Of a DNA stretch of 24,786 bases, positions 1 through 7,774 are shown one piece after another (position 1 is the stretch's first letter; each line of letters opens with the position of its first letter). Under the pieces are notes generated by a model. That model did no database searches. It saw only the letters and a list, made by a program, of their open reading frames with translations, and was not told the origin of the DNA. This DNA comes from Clostridiales bacterium UBA4706 (GTDB lineage Bacteria > Bacillota > Clostridia > Oscillospirales > Oscillospiraceae). The stretch lies in assembly GCA_002404605.1 (NCBI GenBank), contig DHKA01000082.1:1-24786 (forward strand), written 5' to 3'. The translations under genes were made by a program, and so were the position numbers.

Positions 1-243
1 GAGCGCCACCGCCACCGCTACGAATTCAACAACGAATACCGCGATGCTCTCACCGCCGCGGGGCTCGTCCTCTCCGGTCTTTCGCCGGACGGACGGCTCG
101 TCGAGGTCGTGGAGCGGCACGATCATCCGTTCTATATCGGCGTGCAGTATCACCCCGAATTCAAATCCCGTCCCAACCGTCCGCACCCGCTCTTCCGCGG
201 CTTTGTCGCCGCCGCGCTCGAGCTTTACGAGTCGCGCGGCTGA
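1..243 (+). CDS. pyrG: CTP synthase, C-terminal fragment (5' end outside window)
   Basis: This is the last 80 codons of CTP synthase, which aminates UTP to CTP using ATP and glutamine in the cytoplasm. The fragment opens with the conserved ERHRHRYEFN stretch and continues with VQYHPEF, which carries the His and Glu of the class I glutamine amidotransferase triad. The catalytic Cys and the whole synthetase domain lie upstream of the window. The reading frame is open from base 1 to a TGA at 241-243. No terminator separates it from glmM, but a separate promoter lies between them. The identity is secure from these family motifs. Confidence 0.95.
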   Translation, partial: ERHRHRYEFNNEYRDALTAAGLVLSGLSPDGRLVEVVERHDHPFYIGVQYHPEFKSRPNRPHPLFRGFVAAALELYESRG

Positions 244-267
244 ATGCCGTCCGCACGGGAAAATCTG

Positions 268-297
268 TTGACGCTCACCGGCGGATAGTGGTATTAT
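268..297 (+). promoter_or_regulatory. Sigma-A-like promoter before glmM
   Basis: A -35 element TTGACG (268-273) and a -10 element TATTAT (292-297) are separated by 18 bases. Transcription would start about 50 bases before the glmM ATG. The elements match the consensus at 5/6 and 5/6. They suggest that the amino-sugar/purine operon is transcribed independently of pyrG. Confidence 0.65.
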
Positions 298-358
298 AAA
301 GTGTCTCTTTGTTGCGCAAATGCGCATAAATTCATTGGATTTGAGAAAGGGCTCTTTT

Positions 359-1723
359 ATGGGAAAATACTTTGGCACCGACGGTTTCCGCGGCAAGGCC
401 GGCGAGGTCTTGACTGCCGAGCACGCCTTCAAGACCGGCCGCTTCCTCGGCTGGTATTACGCGAGCCGCCACGCAAGCGGCTCTGCCCGCATCGTGATCG
501 GCAAGGATACGCGCCGCTCGTCCTATATGTATGAGAGCGCTCTCGCCGCGGGCATCACGTCCTCCGGCGCGGACGCCTATCTCCTGCACGTTACGACGAC
601 GCCCTGCGTCAGCTTCATCACGCGCACCGAAAACTTTGACTGCGGCGTGATGATCTCCGCAAGCCACAACCCCTACTGGGACAACGGCATCAAGCTCATG
701 AACGGCACCGGCGAGAAGATGGACGACGCGCTGCAGGACGAGTTGGAAGCCTACATCGACGGCGATCCCAACAGCATTCCCTGGGCGGTGGAGGATAAGA
801 TCGGCCGCACGATCGACTTCTACTCCGGCCGCAACCGCTACATCGGCTATCTCACGAGTCTCGCCACCCGCTCGTTCGGCGACCGCAAGGTCGCGCTCGA
901 CTGCTCGAACGGCAGCGCGTGGATGATCGGCCGCGCGGTGTTCGATGCGCTGGGCGCCAAGACCTACGTCATCAACGACAAGCCCGACGGCGTGAACGTG
1001 AACCTGCGCTGCGGCTCGACCCATATTGAAGGATTGCAGCAATACGTCCGCGAGAACAAGCTCGACGTCGGCTTTGCTTTCGACGGCGACGCCGACCGCT
1101 GTCTCGCCGTAGATGAGCTCGGCAATGTGGTGAACGGCGATCAGATCATGTACATCTGCGCCAAACACATGAAGGCCAACGGCCAGCTGCCGAGCAATAC
1201 CGTCGTCACGACGATCATGAGCAACTTCGGTCTCTACAAGGCGTTTGACCGCATCGGCATTGCCTACGAAAAGACCGCCGTGGGCGACCGGTTCGTCTAT
1301 GAGAACATGAAGGCCAACGACCACATGCTCGGCGGCGAGCAGTCCGGCCACATCATCTTCCGCAAGTTTGCCCACACCGGCGACGGTCTCATCACCGCGA
1401 TCATGCTCATGGGCGTGCTCATCGACACCCAGCTCCCGCTCTCGGTGCTGGCAGCGGAAGTGAAGATGTACCCGCAGGTGCTCAAGAACGTGAAGGTGGA
1501 CGACAAGGACGGCACGCTCGCGGACGGGACCGTGAAGGCCGCCGTAGAGGAGTGCGCCGCCGCTCTCGGCGACGGCGGGCGCGTGCTGCTGCGCAAGAGC
1601 GGCACGGAGCCTGTGCTGCGCGTCATGGCCGAGGCCGGAACCGTTGATCTCTGCGAACAGATGGTGGACCGCATCATCGCCGCGATGGAGAGATCCGGCC
1701 ATCTTATCGAGGTGAAAAAGTAA
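359..1723 (+). CDS. glmM: Phosphoglucosamine mutase GlmM
   Basis: GlmM interconverts glucosamine-6-phosphate and glucosamine-1-phosphate, the second step toward UDP-GlcNAc for the cell wall. The protein is 454 residues, the usual family size. It starts with MGKYFGTDGFRG. The phosphoserine nucleophile sits in SASHNP at Ser102, and the Mg-binding loop DGDADR has Asp242, 244 and 246. A C-terminal phosphate-binding segment (LRKSGTEPVLRVM) is present. I chose the ATG at 359 over the in-frame ATG at 320 because an AAAGGG site lies 7 bases upstream and the family begins at this point. The stop overlaps the next start (TAATG), indicating translational coupling with the GlmU-like acetyltransferase. 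The glmS gene sits two genes downstream. Confidence 0.95.
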   Translation: MGKYFGTDGFRGKAGEVLTAEHAFKTGRFLGWYYASRHASGSARIVIGKDTRRSSYMYESALAAGITSSGADAYLLHVTTTPCVSFITRTENFDCGVMISASHNPYWDNGIKLMNGTGEKMDDALQDELEAYIDGDPNSIPWAVEDKIGRTIDFYSGRNRYIGYLTSLATRSFGDRKVALDCSNGSAWMIGRAVFDALGAKTYVINDKPDGVNVNLRCGSTHIEGLQQYVRENKLDVGFAFDGDADRCLAVDELGNVVNGDQIMYICAKHMKANGQLPSNTVVTTIMSNFGLYKAFDRIGIAYEKTAVGDRFVYENMKANDHMLGGEQSGHIIFRKFAHTGDGLITAIMLMGVLIDTQLPLSVLAAEVKMYPQVLKNVKVDDKDGTLADGTVKAAVEECAAALGDGGRVLLRKSGTEPVLRVMAEAGTVDLCEQMVDRIIAAMERSGHLIEVKK

Positions 1724-2385
1724 TGAAGCTCACGATCTCGGATCTCTACGATCTTGACCATACGCTTGCCGGAGACTATCTGCGGCAGTTCACGTATCCC
1801 TGGGAAGCGCTTGCCGGTATCGGCGATATGATCTCCGCGCTCGGCGCAGCTCTTCCGGCGGACGAATACGACCACCCCGAGGAGGGCGTGTGGGTCGCGC
1901 GCGACGCAAAAGTCTACCCCACCGCGTATCTCGGCGCGCCGTGCATCATCGGTCACAAGACCGAGGTGCGCCCCGGCGCTTTTATCCGCGGCAACGCGCT
2001 CGTCGGCGATAACTGCGTCGTCGGCAACTCCACGGAGCTTAAAAACGTCATTCTTTTCGACAATGTGCAGGTGCCGCATTATAACTATGTCGGCGACTCC
2101 ATTCTCGGCTACAAGTCCCACATGGGCGCCGGCTCCATCACGAGCAACGTCAAAAGCGACAAGCTCCCCGTCGTCATCCACAACGAGGGTGAGGAGATCG
2201 AGACCGGCCGCAAAAAGGTCGGCGCGATGCTCGGCGACTATGTGGAGGTCGGGTGCAACAGCGTTCTCAACCCCGGCACCGTGATCGGGCGCGACGCGAA
2301 CGTTTACCCCACGTCCTGCGTGCGCGGCGTTGTGCCGGAGCGGTGCATTTACAAAGCCAAAGGCAATATTGCCGTGAAAAAATAA
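1723..2385 (+). CDS. GlmU-like left-handed beta-helix acetyltransferase (no uridylyltransferase domain)
   Basis: This 220-residue protein is mostly a left-handed beta-helix of hexapeptide repeats (about residues 57-205), resembling the C-terminal half of GlmU. The GlmU acetyltransferase site looks preserved. VPHYNYVGDSILG carries His119, which aligns with the catalytic His of GlmU, and GAGSITSNVKSDK contains the Asn and Lys expected for acetyl-CoA and phosphate binding. The N-terminal nucleotidyltransferase domain of GlmU is absent, with no signature such as a GxGTRM loop. By family and context it probably N-acetylates glucosamine-1-phosphate made by GlmM, which overlaps it by one base. Such proteins are often labelled UDP-GlcNAc pyrophosphorylase, which the sequence does not support. 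Another sugar acceptor is possible. Confidence 0.8.
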   Translation: MKLTISDLYDLDHTLAGDYLRQFTYPWEALAGIGDMISALGAALPADEYDHPEEGVWVARDAKVYPTAYLGAPCIIGHKTEVRPGAFIRGNALVGDNCVVGNSTELKNVILFDNVQVPHYNYVGDSILGYKSHMGAGSITSNVKSDKLPVVIHNEGEEIETGRKKVGAMLGDYVEVGCNSVLNPGTVIGRDANVYPTSCVRGVVPERCIYKAKGNIAVKK

Positions 2386-2401
2386 AAAAGGAGAAGATGT
2401 C

Positions 2402-3133
2402 TTGAAAGTAATCGCCGCCGAAAATCACGAGGAAGTCAGCCGTCTTGCCGCTGACATTCTGACGGAAACGGTCCGCGCGAATCCCTGCTGCACGCTCGGT
2501 CTCGCCACCGGCTCAAGCCCGGTCGGCATGTACCGGGAGCTTTCGCGGCGCTGCCGCGAGGAGGGTCTGGACTTTTCCCGCGTCCACAGCGTGAATCTCG
2601 ACGAGTATGTCGGTCTCGCCCCCACCCATGAGCAGAGCTACCGTTATTTCATGGACAGCAATCTTTTTGATCACATCAACATCGACAAAGCCAACACCTA
2701 TGTCGCCAAAGGCATCGGCGATGTGGAGGAAAATCTCCGCGAATTCAACGCCGTGCTCGATGGCACCGACATTGACGTGCAGGTGCTCGGCGTCGGCCCG
2801 GACGGTCATCTCGGCTTCAACGAGCCGGGCGACACGCTCTGCGACGGCGCGCACAAGGAGGTGCTCGACGAGAGCACCATCGACGCCAACCAGCGTTTTT
2901 TCGCCTCGCGCGACGATGTGCCGCGCTACGCGCTCACCATGGGCATGGGCAACATCCTGCGCGCGAAGAAGCTCCTTATGATCGTCTCCGGCCGCAAGGA
3001 GGACGCAATGCGCCGTCTGCTGCTCACCGAGAGCATCGATCCGCACTGCCCGGCAACGTTCCTGCGTCTGCACCGCGACGCCGTGGTGCTGCTCGAACGC
3101 TCTCTCGCCGACGCGATCGGCTATAAAGCGTGA
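2402..3133 (+). CDS. nagB: Glucosamine-6-phosphate deaminase NagB
   Basis: NagB converts glucosamine-6-phosphate to fructose-6-phosphate and ammonia. The 243-residue protein has the substrate loop LATGSSPVGMY, then NLDEYVGL with Asp67, then GVGPDGHLGFNEP with Asp134, His136 and Glu141. These match the catalytic residues of E. coli NagB (Asp72, Asp141, His143, Glu148). The start is a TTG at 2402, supported by AAGGAG at 2388-2393 with 8 bases between. It runs opposite to the adjacent glmS reaction, and no nagA is visible here. It may recycle excess amino sugar. A hairpin separates it from glmS. Confidence 0.93.
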   Translation: MKVIAAENHEEVSRLAADILTETVRANPCCTLGLATGSSPVGMYRELSRRCREEGLDFSRVHSVNLDEYVGLAPTHEQSYRYFMDSNLFDHINIDKANTYVAKGIGDVEENLREFNAVLDGTDIDVQVLGVGPDGHLGFNEPGDTLCDGAHKEVLDESTIDANQRFFASRDDVPRYALTMGMGNILRAKKLLMIVSGRKEDAMRRLLLTESIDPHCPATFLRLHRDAVVLLERSLADAIGYKA

Positions 3134-3151
3134 TCTTCAATTAAAAAAGCT

Positions 3152-3198
3152 CCCCTGCGGGTCATGCCCGCAGGGGGGGAGGCCCCGTTTTTTCTTTT
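3152..3198 (+). terminator. Hairpin(s) with U-tract between nagB and glmS
   Basis: A perfect 10-bp stem CCCCTGCGGG/CCCGCAGGGG (3152-3161 with 3167-3176) has a 5-base loop. A second short stem, GGGG (3175-3178) with CCCC (3183-3186), shares two G positions with the first and lies directly before the T-tract TTTTTTCTTTT (3188-3198). The first stem is about 11 bases from the T-run, so the second may be the functional terminator stem. This is probably a partial terminator or attenuator reducing read-through into glmS. No glmS ribozyme is present: the gap to glmS is only 86 bases. Confidence 0.6.
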
Positions 3199-3219
3199 AC
3201 TTTTGGAGGATAATCATTT

Positions 3220-5049
3220 ATGTGTGGAATCGTAGGATTTACTGGCTCGCAGGCAGCGGCCCCGCTGCTTCTGGACGGGCTGCGCAAGCTCGAATACCGC
3301 GGGTATGACAGCGCCGGCATCGCCGTGCAGAAGGACGGCGAGCTGCATATGATCAAGGCGTCCGGCCATATCGACGCTCTCGCGGAGAAAACGCAAAACG
3401 GCGCGCTGCTGCCCGGTTCTTCCGGCATCGGCCACACCCGCTGGGCGACGCACGGCGCGCCCACCGACACGAACGCACACCCGCATATGTCCGCCGACGG
3501 CAAATTTGCCATTGTTCACAACGGCATCATCGAAAACTATGCCGCGCTGCGCGATGAGCTCAAAAGTAAGGGCTTCGTATTCCAGAGCGAGACGGACACC
3601 GAGGTCATCGTCCATCTGCTCGACATGTACTATACCGGCGATCTCAAGGCCGCCGTGCTGCATACCGCCGCGCGTCTCGAGGGTTCCTATGCTCTCGGCG
3701 TTCTCTGCGCCGATCAGCCGGGGACGATCTGCGCCGTGAAAATGGCGTCGCCGCTCATTCTCGGCGTGGGCGTGGGCGAAAACTTCTTTGCTTCCGACGT
3801 GACCGCGCTCGTGAGCCACACCAAAAACGTGATCTATCTGGAGGACGGCGAGTTTGCTGAGATCACGCCCGACTCCATTTCCATTTACGACAGCACCGGC
3901 GCATCGGTGCACCACAGCGTTTCCCGCATCGTCTGGGACATCGAAGCCGCGGAAAAGGGCGGCTACGAGCACTTCATGCTCAAGGAGATCATGGAGCAGC
4001 CCCGCGCGCTCAAAGCGACCATTGCCCCGCGCATCAAGAACGGGAAGATCGTCCTCGACGATTTTGACGAGGCGTTCCGCGCCGACTTCCGATACATCGA
4101 CCGCATCGTCATCACCGCGTGCGGCAGCGCGTACCATGCCGGGTGCGTCGGGCGGTACATGATCGAATCGCTCTGCCGCGTGCCGGTGGAGGTCGATGTG
4201 GCAAGCGAGCTGCGCTACCGCCATCCGATCGTGGACGAGCACACGCTGCTCATTGCCGTATCGCAGTCCGGCGAGACCGCCGACACCATCGCCGCCATAC
4301 GCGAATGCAAGGCGCACGGCGCGCGCGTGCTTACGATCGTCAATGTCGTCGGCAGCACCGTGGCGAAGCTCGGCGACTATGTCATGTACACCTGGGCCGG
4401 TCCCGAGATCGCCGTCGCCACCACGAAGGGCTACACCACGCAGATCGCCGTGCTCGATCTGCTCGCCGTATGGATGGCCAACGAGCGCCGGACGCTCACC
4501 GCGCCGCGGTACGCCGAGCTTGTCGCCGGTATCGCGGAGCTGCCCGAGCGCACGCAGCGCAGCATTGACCTGAACCCGCAGGTCAGCTATCTTGCCGAAC
4601 GTTACTGCGGCAACAGCTCTCTCTTCTTCATCGGGCGCAACATCGACTACGCCGTCGCGCTCGAAGCCTCGCTCAAGCTCAAGGAGATCTCCTACATCCA
4701 CTCCGAGGCGTACGCCGCCGGAGAGCTCAAGCACGGCACCATCGCGCTCATCGATCCGGGCCGTCTCGTCGTTTCGCTCGCGTGCTATGAGGAGCTGTTT
4801 GACAAGACGATGTCCAACATCAAGGAAGTCAAGGCGCGCGGGGCCAAGGTCCTCGCCGTGGTGAACGAGGGCAACCGCCGTGTGTTCGCCGAGGCGGACG
4901 ACGTGCTCTTCGTCCCCGTGACCGATCCGCTTTTCTCCGCCATTCCGGAGATCCTGCCCCTTCAGCTTTTCGCCTACCATGTCGCCCGGTGCAACGGGTG
5001 CGACATCGATAAGCCCCGCAATCTCGCCAAATCCGTCACCGTGGAGTGA
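3220..5049 (+). CDS. glmS: Glutamine--fructose-6-phosphate aminotransferase GlmS
   Basis: GlmS makes glucosamine-6-phosphate from fructose-6-phosphate and glutamine, the entry step to UDP-GlcNAc. The 609-residue protein is full length. It starts MCGIVGFTG, placing the class II amidotransferase nucleophile Cys directly after the initiator Met. The N-terminal glutaminase domain (about 1-240) contains the HTRWATHG region. Two SIS sugar-isomerase domains follow, with ACGSAYHAG near residue 298 and VSQSGETADT near 347. The C-terminal loop DKPRNLAKSVTVE is the conserved tail that shields ammonia transfer. A GGAGG site lies upstream of the ATG. It follows the nagB hairpin and precedes purB by 5 bases. 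Confidence 0.96.
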   Translation: MCGIVGFTGSQAAAPLLLDGLRKLEYRGYDSAGIAVQKDGELHMIKASGHIDALAEKTQNGALLPGSSGIGHTRWATHGAPTDTNAHPHMSADGKFAIVHNGIIENYAALRDELKSKGFVFQSETDTEVIVHLLDMYYTGDLKAAVLHTAARLEGSYALGVLCADQPGTICAVKMASPLILGVGVGENFFASDVTALVSHTKNVIYLEDGEFAEITPDSISIYDSTGASVHHSVSRIVWDIEAAEKGGYEHFMLKEIMEQPRALKATIAPRIKNGKIVLDDFDEAFRADFRYIDRIVITACGSAYHAGCVGRYMIESLCRVPVEVDVASELRYRHPIVDEHTLLIAVSQSGETADTIAAIRECKAHGARVLTIVNVVGSTVAKLGDYVMYTWAGPEIAVATTKGYTTQIAVLDLLAVWMANERRTLTAPRYAELVAGIAELPERTQRSIDLNPQVSYLAERYCGNSSLFFIGRNIDYAVALEASLKLKEISYIHSEAYAAGELKHGTIALIDPGRLVVSLACYEELFDKTMSNIKEVKARGAKVLAVVNEGNRRVFAEADDVLFVPVTDPLFSAIPEILPLQLFAYHVARCNGCDIDKPRNLAKSVTVE

Positions 5050-5054
5050 TTTGC

Positions 5055-6485
5055 ATGAAAGACGTTTACGAAAATCCCCTGTGCTCGCGCTACGCCTCGG
5101 AGCAGATGCAGCATCTCTTCTCCCCGCAGTGGAAGTTCTCAACGTTCCGCCGTCTCTGGCTCGCGCTCGCCGAGAGCGAGCAGGAGCTGGGGCTGCCCAT
5201 CACGGACGAGCAGCTTGCGGAAATGCGCGCGCATCTCGACGATATCGATTTTGACCGCGCCGCCGAGTATGAACACCGGCTGCGCCACGATGTTATGGCG
5301 CACATCCGCACGTTCGGCGACGCCTGCCCGAAGGCTGCGGGGATCATCCATCTCGGCGCGACGAGTTGCTATGTGGACGACAATACCGACCTTCTGCAGA
5401 TGCGCTCAGCGCTCCAGCTCATCCGCGGCGAATTGCTCGCGGTGATCGACGCGCTTTCCGAATTTGCCGCGCGCGAGGCCGACACGCCGACGCTCGCCTG
5501 GACGCACTTCCAAGCCGCGCAGCCCACGACCGTGGGCAAGCGCGCAACGCTCTGGCTCCAAGACTTTCTGCTCGATCTGGAGCAGCTGGAAACAGAGCTT
5601 GCCCGTCTCCCCATCTCCGGCTGCAAGGGCGCGACCGGCACCGCGGCGAGCTTTCTTGCTCTCTTCCACGGTGACGGGGAGAAGGTCCTCGCGCTCGAGA
5701 AGAAGATCGCGGAGAAGATGGGCGTTCCCAACTGCATCCCCGTTGCCGGGCAGACATACACGCGAAAGCTCGATTCCTTTGTGATGAACGTTCTCTCCGG
5801 CATCGCGCAGAGCGCCGCAAAAATGGCGACGGACATGCGCCTTCTCGCGCATCTGCGCGAGCTGGACGAGCCGTTTGAGACCGAGCAGGTCGGCTCTTCC
5901 GCCATGGCCTACAAGCGCAACCCCATGCGCTGCGAGCGTGTGTGCTCGCTCAGCCGGTATGTAGTGAATCTCGCTTCCAACACCGCGGACACCGCCATGA
6001 CGCAGTGGCTCGAGCGCACGCTCGACGATTCCGCCAACCGCCGTCTCACGCTGCCGGAGGGTTTCCTCGCGTGCGACGCCATTTTGACGCTCTGCGCCAA
6101 CGTCGTGCGCGGCTGCAAGGTCTATCCGCGCGTGATGGAAAAGCATCTGCGCGAAGAGCTGCCGTTTCTTGCGACCGAGAACATCCTCATGCGCGCCGTG
6201 TCGCTCGGCGAGGACCGCCAGAAGCTGCATGAGATCATCCGGCAGTATTCCGTGCGCGCCGCCGAGAGCGTCAAGCTGCGCGGCGAGGATGGGCATCTGC
6301 TCGATATGCTGCTCGCGGACGAGCGGTTCCATTTAACGCCGGAAGCTCTGGAGGAGCTTCTGGACGTCCGTCAGTTCGTCGGGCTCGCGCCGGAGCAGAC
6401 GCGCGCCTTTCTCGAAACTCATGTTTATCCCGTGCTGGAAGCTCGCCGCTGCGATATCGCCGGAAGCGTTCCGGTGCGCGTCTAA
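5055..6485 (+). CDS. purB: Adenylosuccinate lyase PurB (eukaryote-like subfamily)
   Basis: PurB cleaves SAICAR and adenylosuccinate, releasing fumarate, in IMP synthesis and IMP-to-AMP conversion. The protein is 476 residues. Motifs include TSCYVDDN (103-110), THFQAAQPTT (150-159, with the conserved His), KGATGTAASF, and the fumarase-superfamily signature GSSAMAYKRNPM (280-291) with the catalytic Ser. By recall these segments, plus ERTLDDSANRR, resemble human ADSL more than the B. subtilis-type PurB. The ATG at 5055 is preferred to an in-frame GTG at 5046 because GGAG at 5043-5046 is correctly spaced. It lies just after glmS and just before purA, the preceding enzyme of the AMP branch. Confidence 0.95.
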   Translation: MKDVYENPLCSRYASEQMQHLFSPQWKFSTFRRLWLALAESEQELGLPITDEQLAEMRAHLDDIDFDRAAEYEHRLRHDVMAHIRTFGDACPKAAGIIHLGATSCYVDDNTDLLQMRSALQLIRGELLAVIDALSEFAAREADTPTLAWTHFQAAQPTTVGKRATLWLQDFLLDLEQLETELARLPISGCKGATGTAASFLALFHGDGEKVLALEKKIAEKMGVPNCIPVAGQTYTRKLDSFVMNVLSGIAQSAAKMATDMRLLAHLRELDEPFETEQVGSSAMAYKRNPMRCERVCSLSRYVVNLASNTADTAMTQWLERTLDDSANRRLTLPEGFLACDAILTLCANVVRGCKVYPRVMEKHLREELPFLATENILMRAVSLGEDRQKLHEIIRQYSVRAAESVKLRGEDGHLLDMLLADERFHLTPEALEELLDVRQFVGLAPEQTRAFLETHVYPVLEARRCDIAGSVPVRV

Positions 6486-6505
6486 AAAGCAAGGAGGATA
6501 CAAAA

Positions 6506-7774
6506 ATGCTTACTGCTGTTGTCGGAATCAACTGGGGCGACGAAGGAAAGGGCCGCATGGTCGATCTTTTCTCCGCCGAGCATGAGATCGTTGTCCGCTA
6601 TCAGGGCGGCAACAACGCCGGTCACACCGTCGTGAACGAGCGCGGCAAATTCATTCTCAATCTGCTGCCGTCCGGCATTCTTCGCCCCGGAACGGTGAAC
6701 GTCCTCGGTCCCGGCATGGTGCTCGATCTTGAGCATCTCACGAACGAAGTCGCGCACATCCGCGAGCAGGGCGTGGAGATCACGCCCGAGCATCTGAAGA
6801 TCAGCGACCGCGCCACGATCTGCATGCCGTACCACAAGATGATGGACATTCTCGAAGAGGACCGTCTCGCGGACAAGAAGTTCGGCTCCACGCGCCGCGG
6901 CATCGGCCCGGTGTACGCCGACAAATATATGAAGAAAACGCTGCGCACCGGCGATCTTCTCTTCCCGGACAAGCTGCACGAAAAGCTCGCCGATCTCGTC
7001 GAGTGGAAGAACATCACCGTGCAGGGCTACGGCCACGAGCCTGTGAGCGTTGACGAGATGTACGCCTGGCTCGAGAAGTACGCCTTCCCGTGGCGCGAGT
7101 ATCTCTGCAACACGACCGAATACCTCTCCGCGCAGGCGGACGCAGGCAAGAGCATCCTCTTTGAGGCTCAGCTCGGCGCGCTGCGAGACATCGACTTTGG
7201 CATCTACCCCTACACCTCGTCCTCGTCCACGATCGCGGCTTACGCCCCCATCGGCGCGGGCATCCCGGCCAAGCGGCTGGACAGCGTCGTCGGCATTATG
7301 AAGGCGTATTCGAGCTGCGTCGGCGAAGGCCCGTTCGTGTGCGAGCTCTTCGGCGACGAAGGCGACCGTCTGCGCGAGGCCGGCGCCGAGTACGGCGCGG
7401 CCACGGGCCGTCCCCGCCGCGTCGGTGGGTTCGACGTCGTCGCCTCCCGCTACGGCGTGCAGATGCAGGGCGCGACCGAGCTCGCGCTCACGAAGCTCGA
7501 CGTGCTCTCCGGCTGGGAGAAGATCCCTGTCTGCACCGGCTATGAGCTGGATGGCAAGGTGATCCACACCTTCCCTGTGGAGACCGTGCTTGAGCGCTGC
7601 AAGCCCGTATACGAATACGTTGAGGGCTTCTCCGGCGATATTTCCGGCTGCCGCAAGTTTGAAGATCTGCCCGAGGCCGCGCGCAACTATGTCCGCTATC
7701 TCGAAAACGCCGTCGGCTGCCGCATCGGTTGGGTATCCGTGGGCGCGGGCCGCGAGGAATATATCCGTCTATGA
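6506..7774 (+). CDS. purA: Adenylosuccinate synthetase PurA (divergent IMP-site loops)
   Basis: PurA joins IMP and aspartate using GTP to form adenylosuccinate, which PurB then cleaves. The 422-residue protein keeps the P-loop GDEGKG (11-16), the catalytic His40 in NNAGHT, GRPRR and TKLDVLSG. Two IMP-contacting regions differ from the usual family. FEGAQG is replaced by FEAQLG (219-224), which moves the Gln by one position. The GTTGRGIGP loop reads GSTRRGIGP (127-135). The segment after YPY (TSSSSTIAAY) is also atypical. Its placement next to purB argues that it is still a functional PurA. AAGGAGG precedes the ATG, and the stop overlaps murT by 4 bases (ATGA). Confidence 0.92.
   Translation: MLTAVVGINWGDEGKGRMVDLFSAEHEIVVRYQGGNNAGHTVVNERGKFILNLLPSGILRPGTVNVLGPGMVLDLEHLTNEVAHIREQGVEITPEHLKISDRATICMPYHKMMDILEEDRLADKKFGSTRRGIGPVYADKYMKKTLRTGDLLFPDKLHEKLADLVEWKNITVQGYGHEPVSVDEMYAWLEKYAFPWREYLCNTTEYLSAQADAGKSILFEAQLGALRDIDFGIYPYTSSSSTIAAYAPIGAGIPAKRLDSVVGIMKAYSSCVGEGPFVCELFGDEGDRLREAGAEYGAATGRPRRVGGFDVVASRYGVQMQGATELALTKLDVLSGWEKIPVCTGYELDGKVIHTFPVETVLERCKPVYEYVEGFSGDISGCRKFEDLPEAARNYVRYLENAVGCRIGWVSVGAGREEYIRL

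Noticed and set aside
332..1702. Long - strand open frame opposite glmM (456 codons)
   Set aside because: It is a shadow of a high-GC gene: repetitive H/V/A/R composition, no family motif, and glmM on the + strand has all catalytic motifs.
3134..3219. A glmS ribozyme upstream of glmS
   Set aside because: Gram-positive glmS genes often carry one, but the gap is only 86 bases and is taken up by hairpins and a ribosome site.
3214..5142. Long - strand open frame opposite glmS (642 codons)
   Set aside because: Same reason: composition typical of antisense high-GC codons, fully covered by a well-supported glmS.
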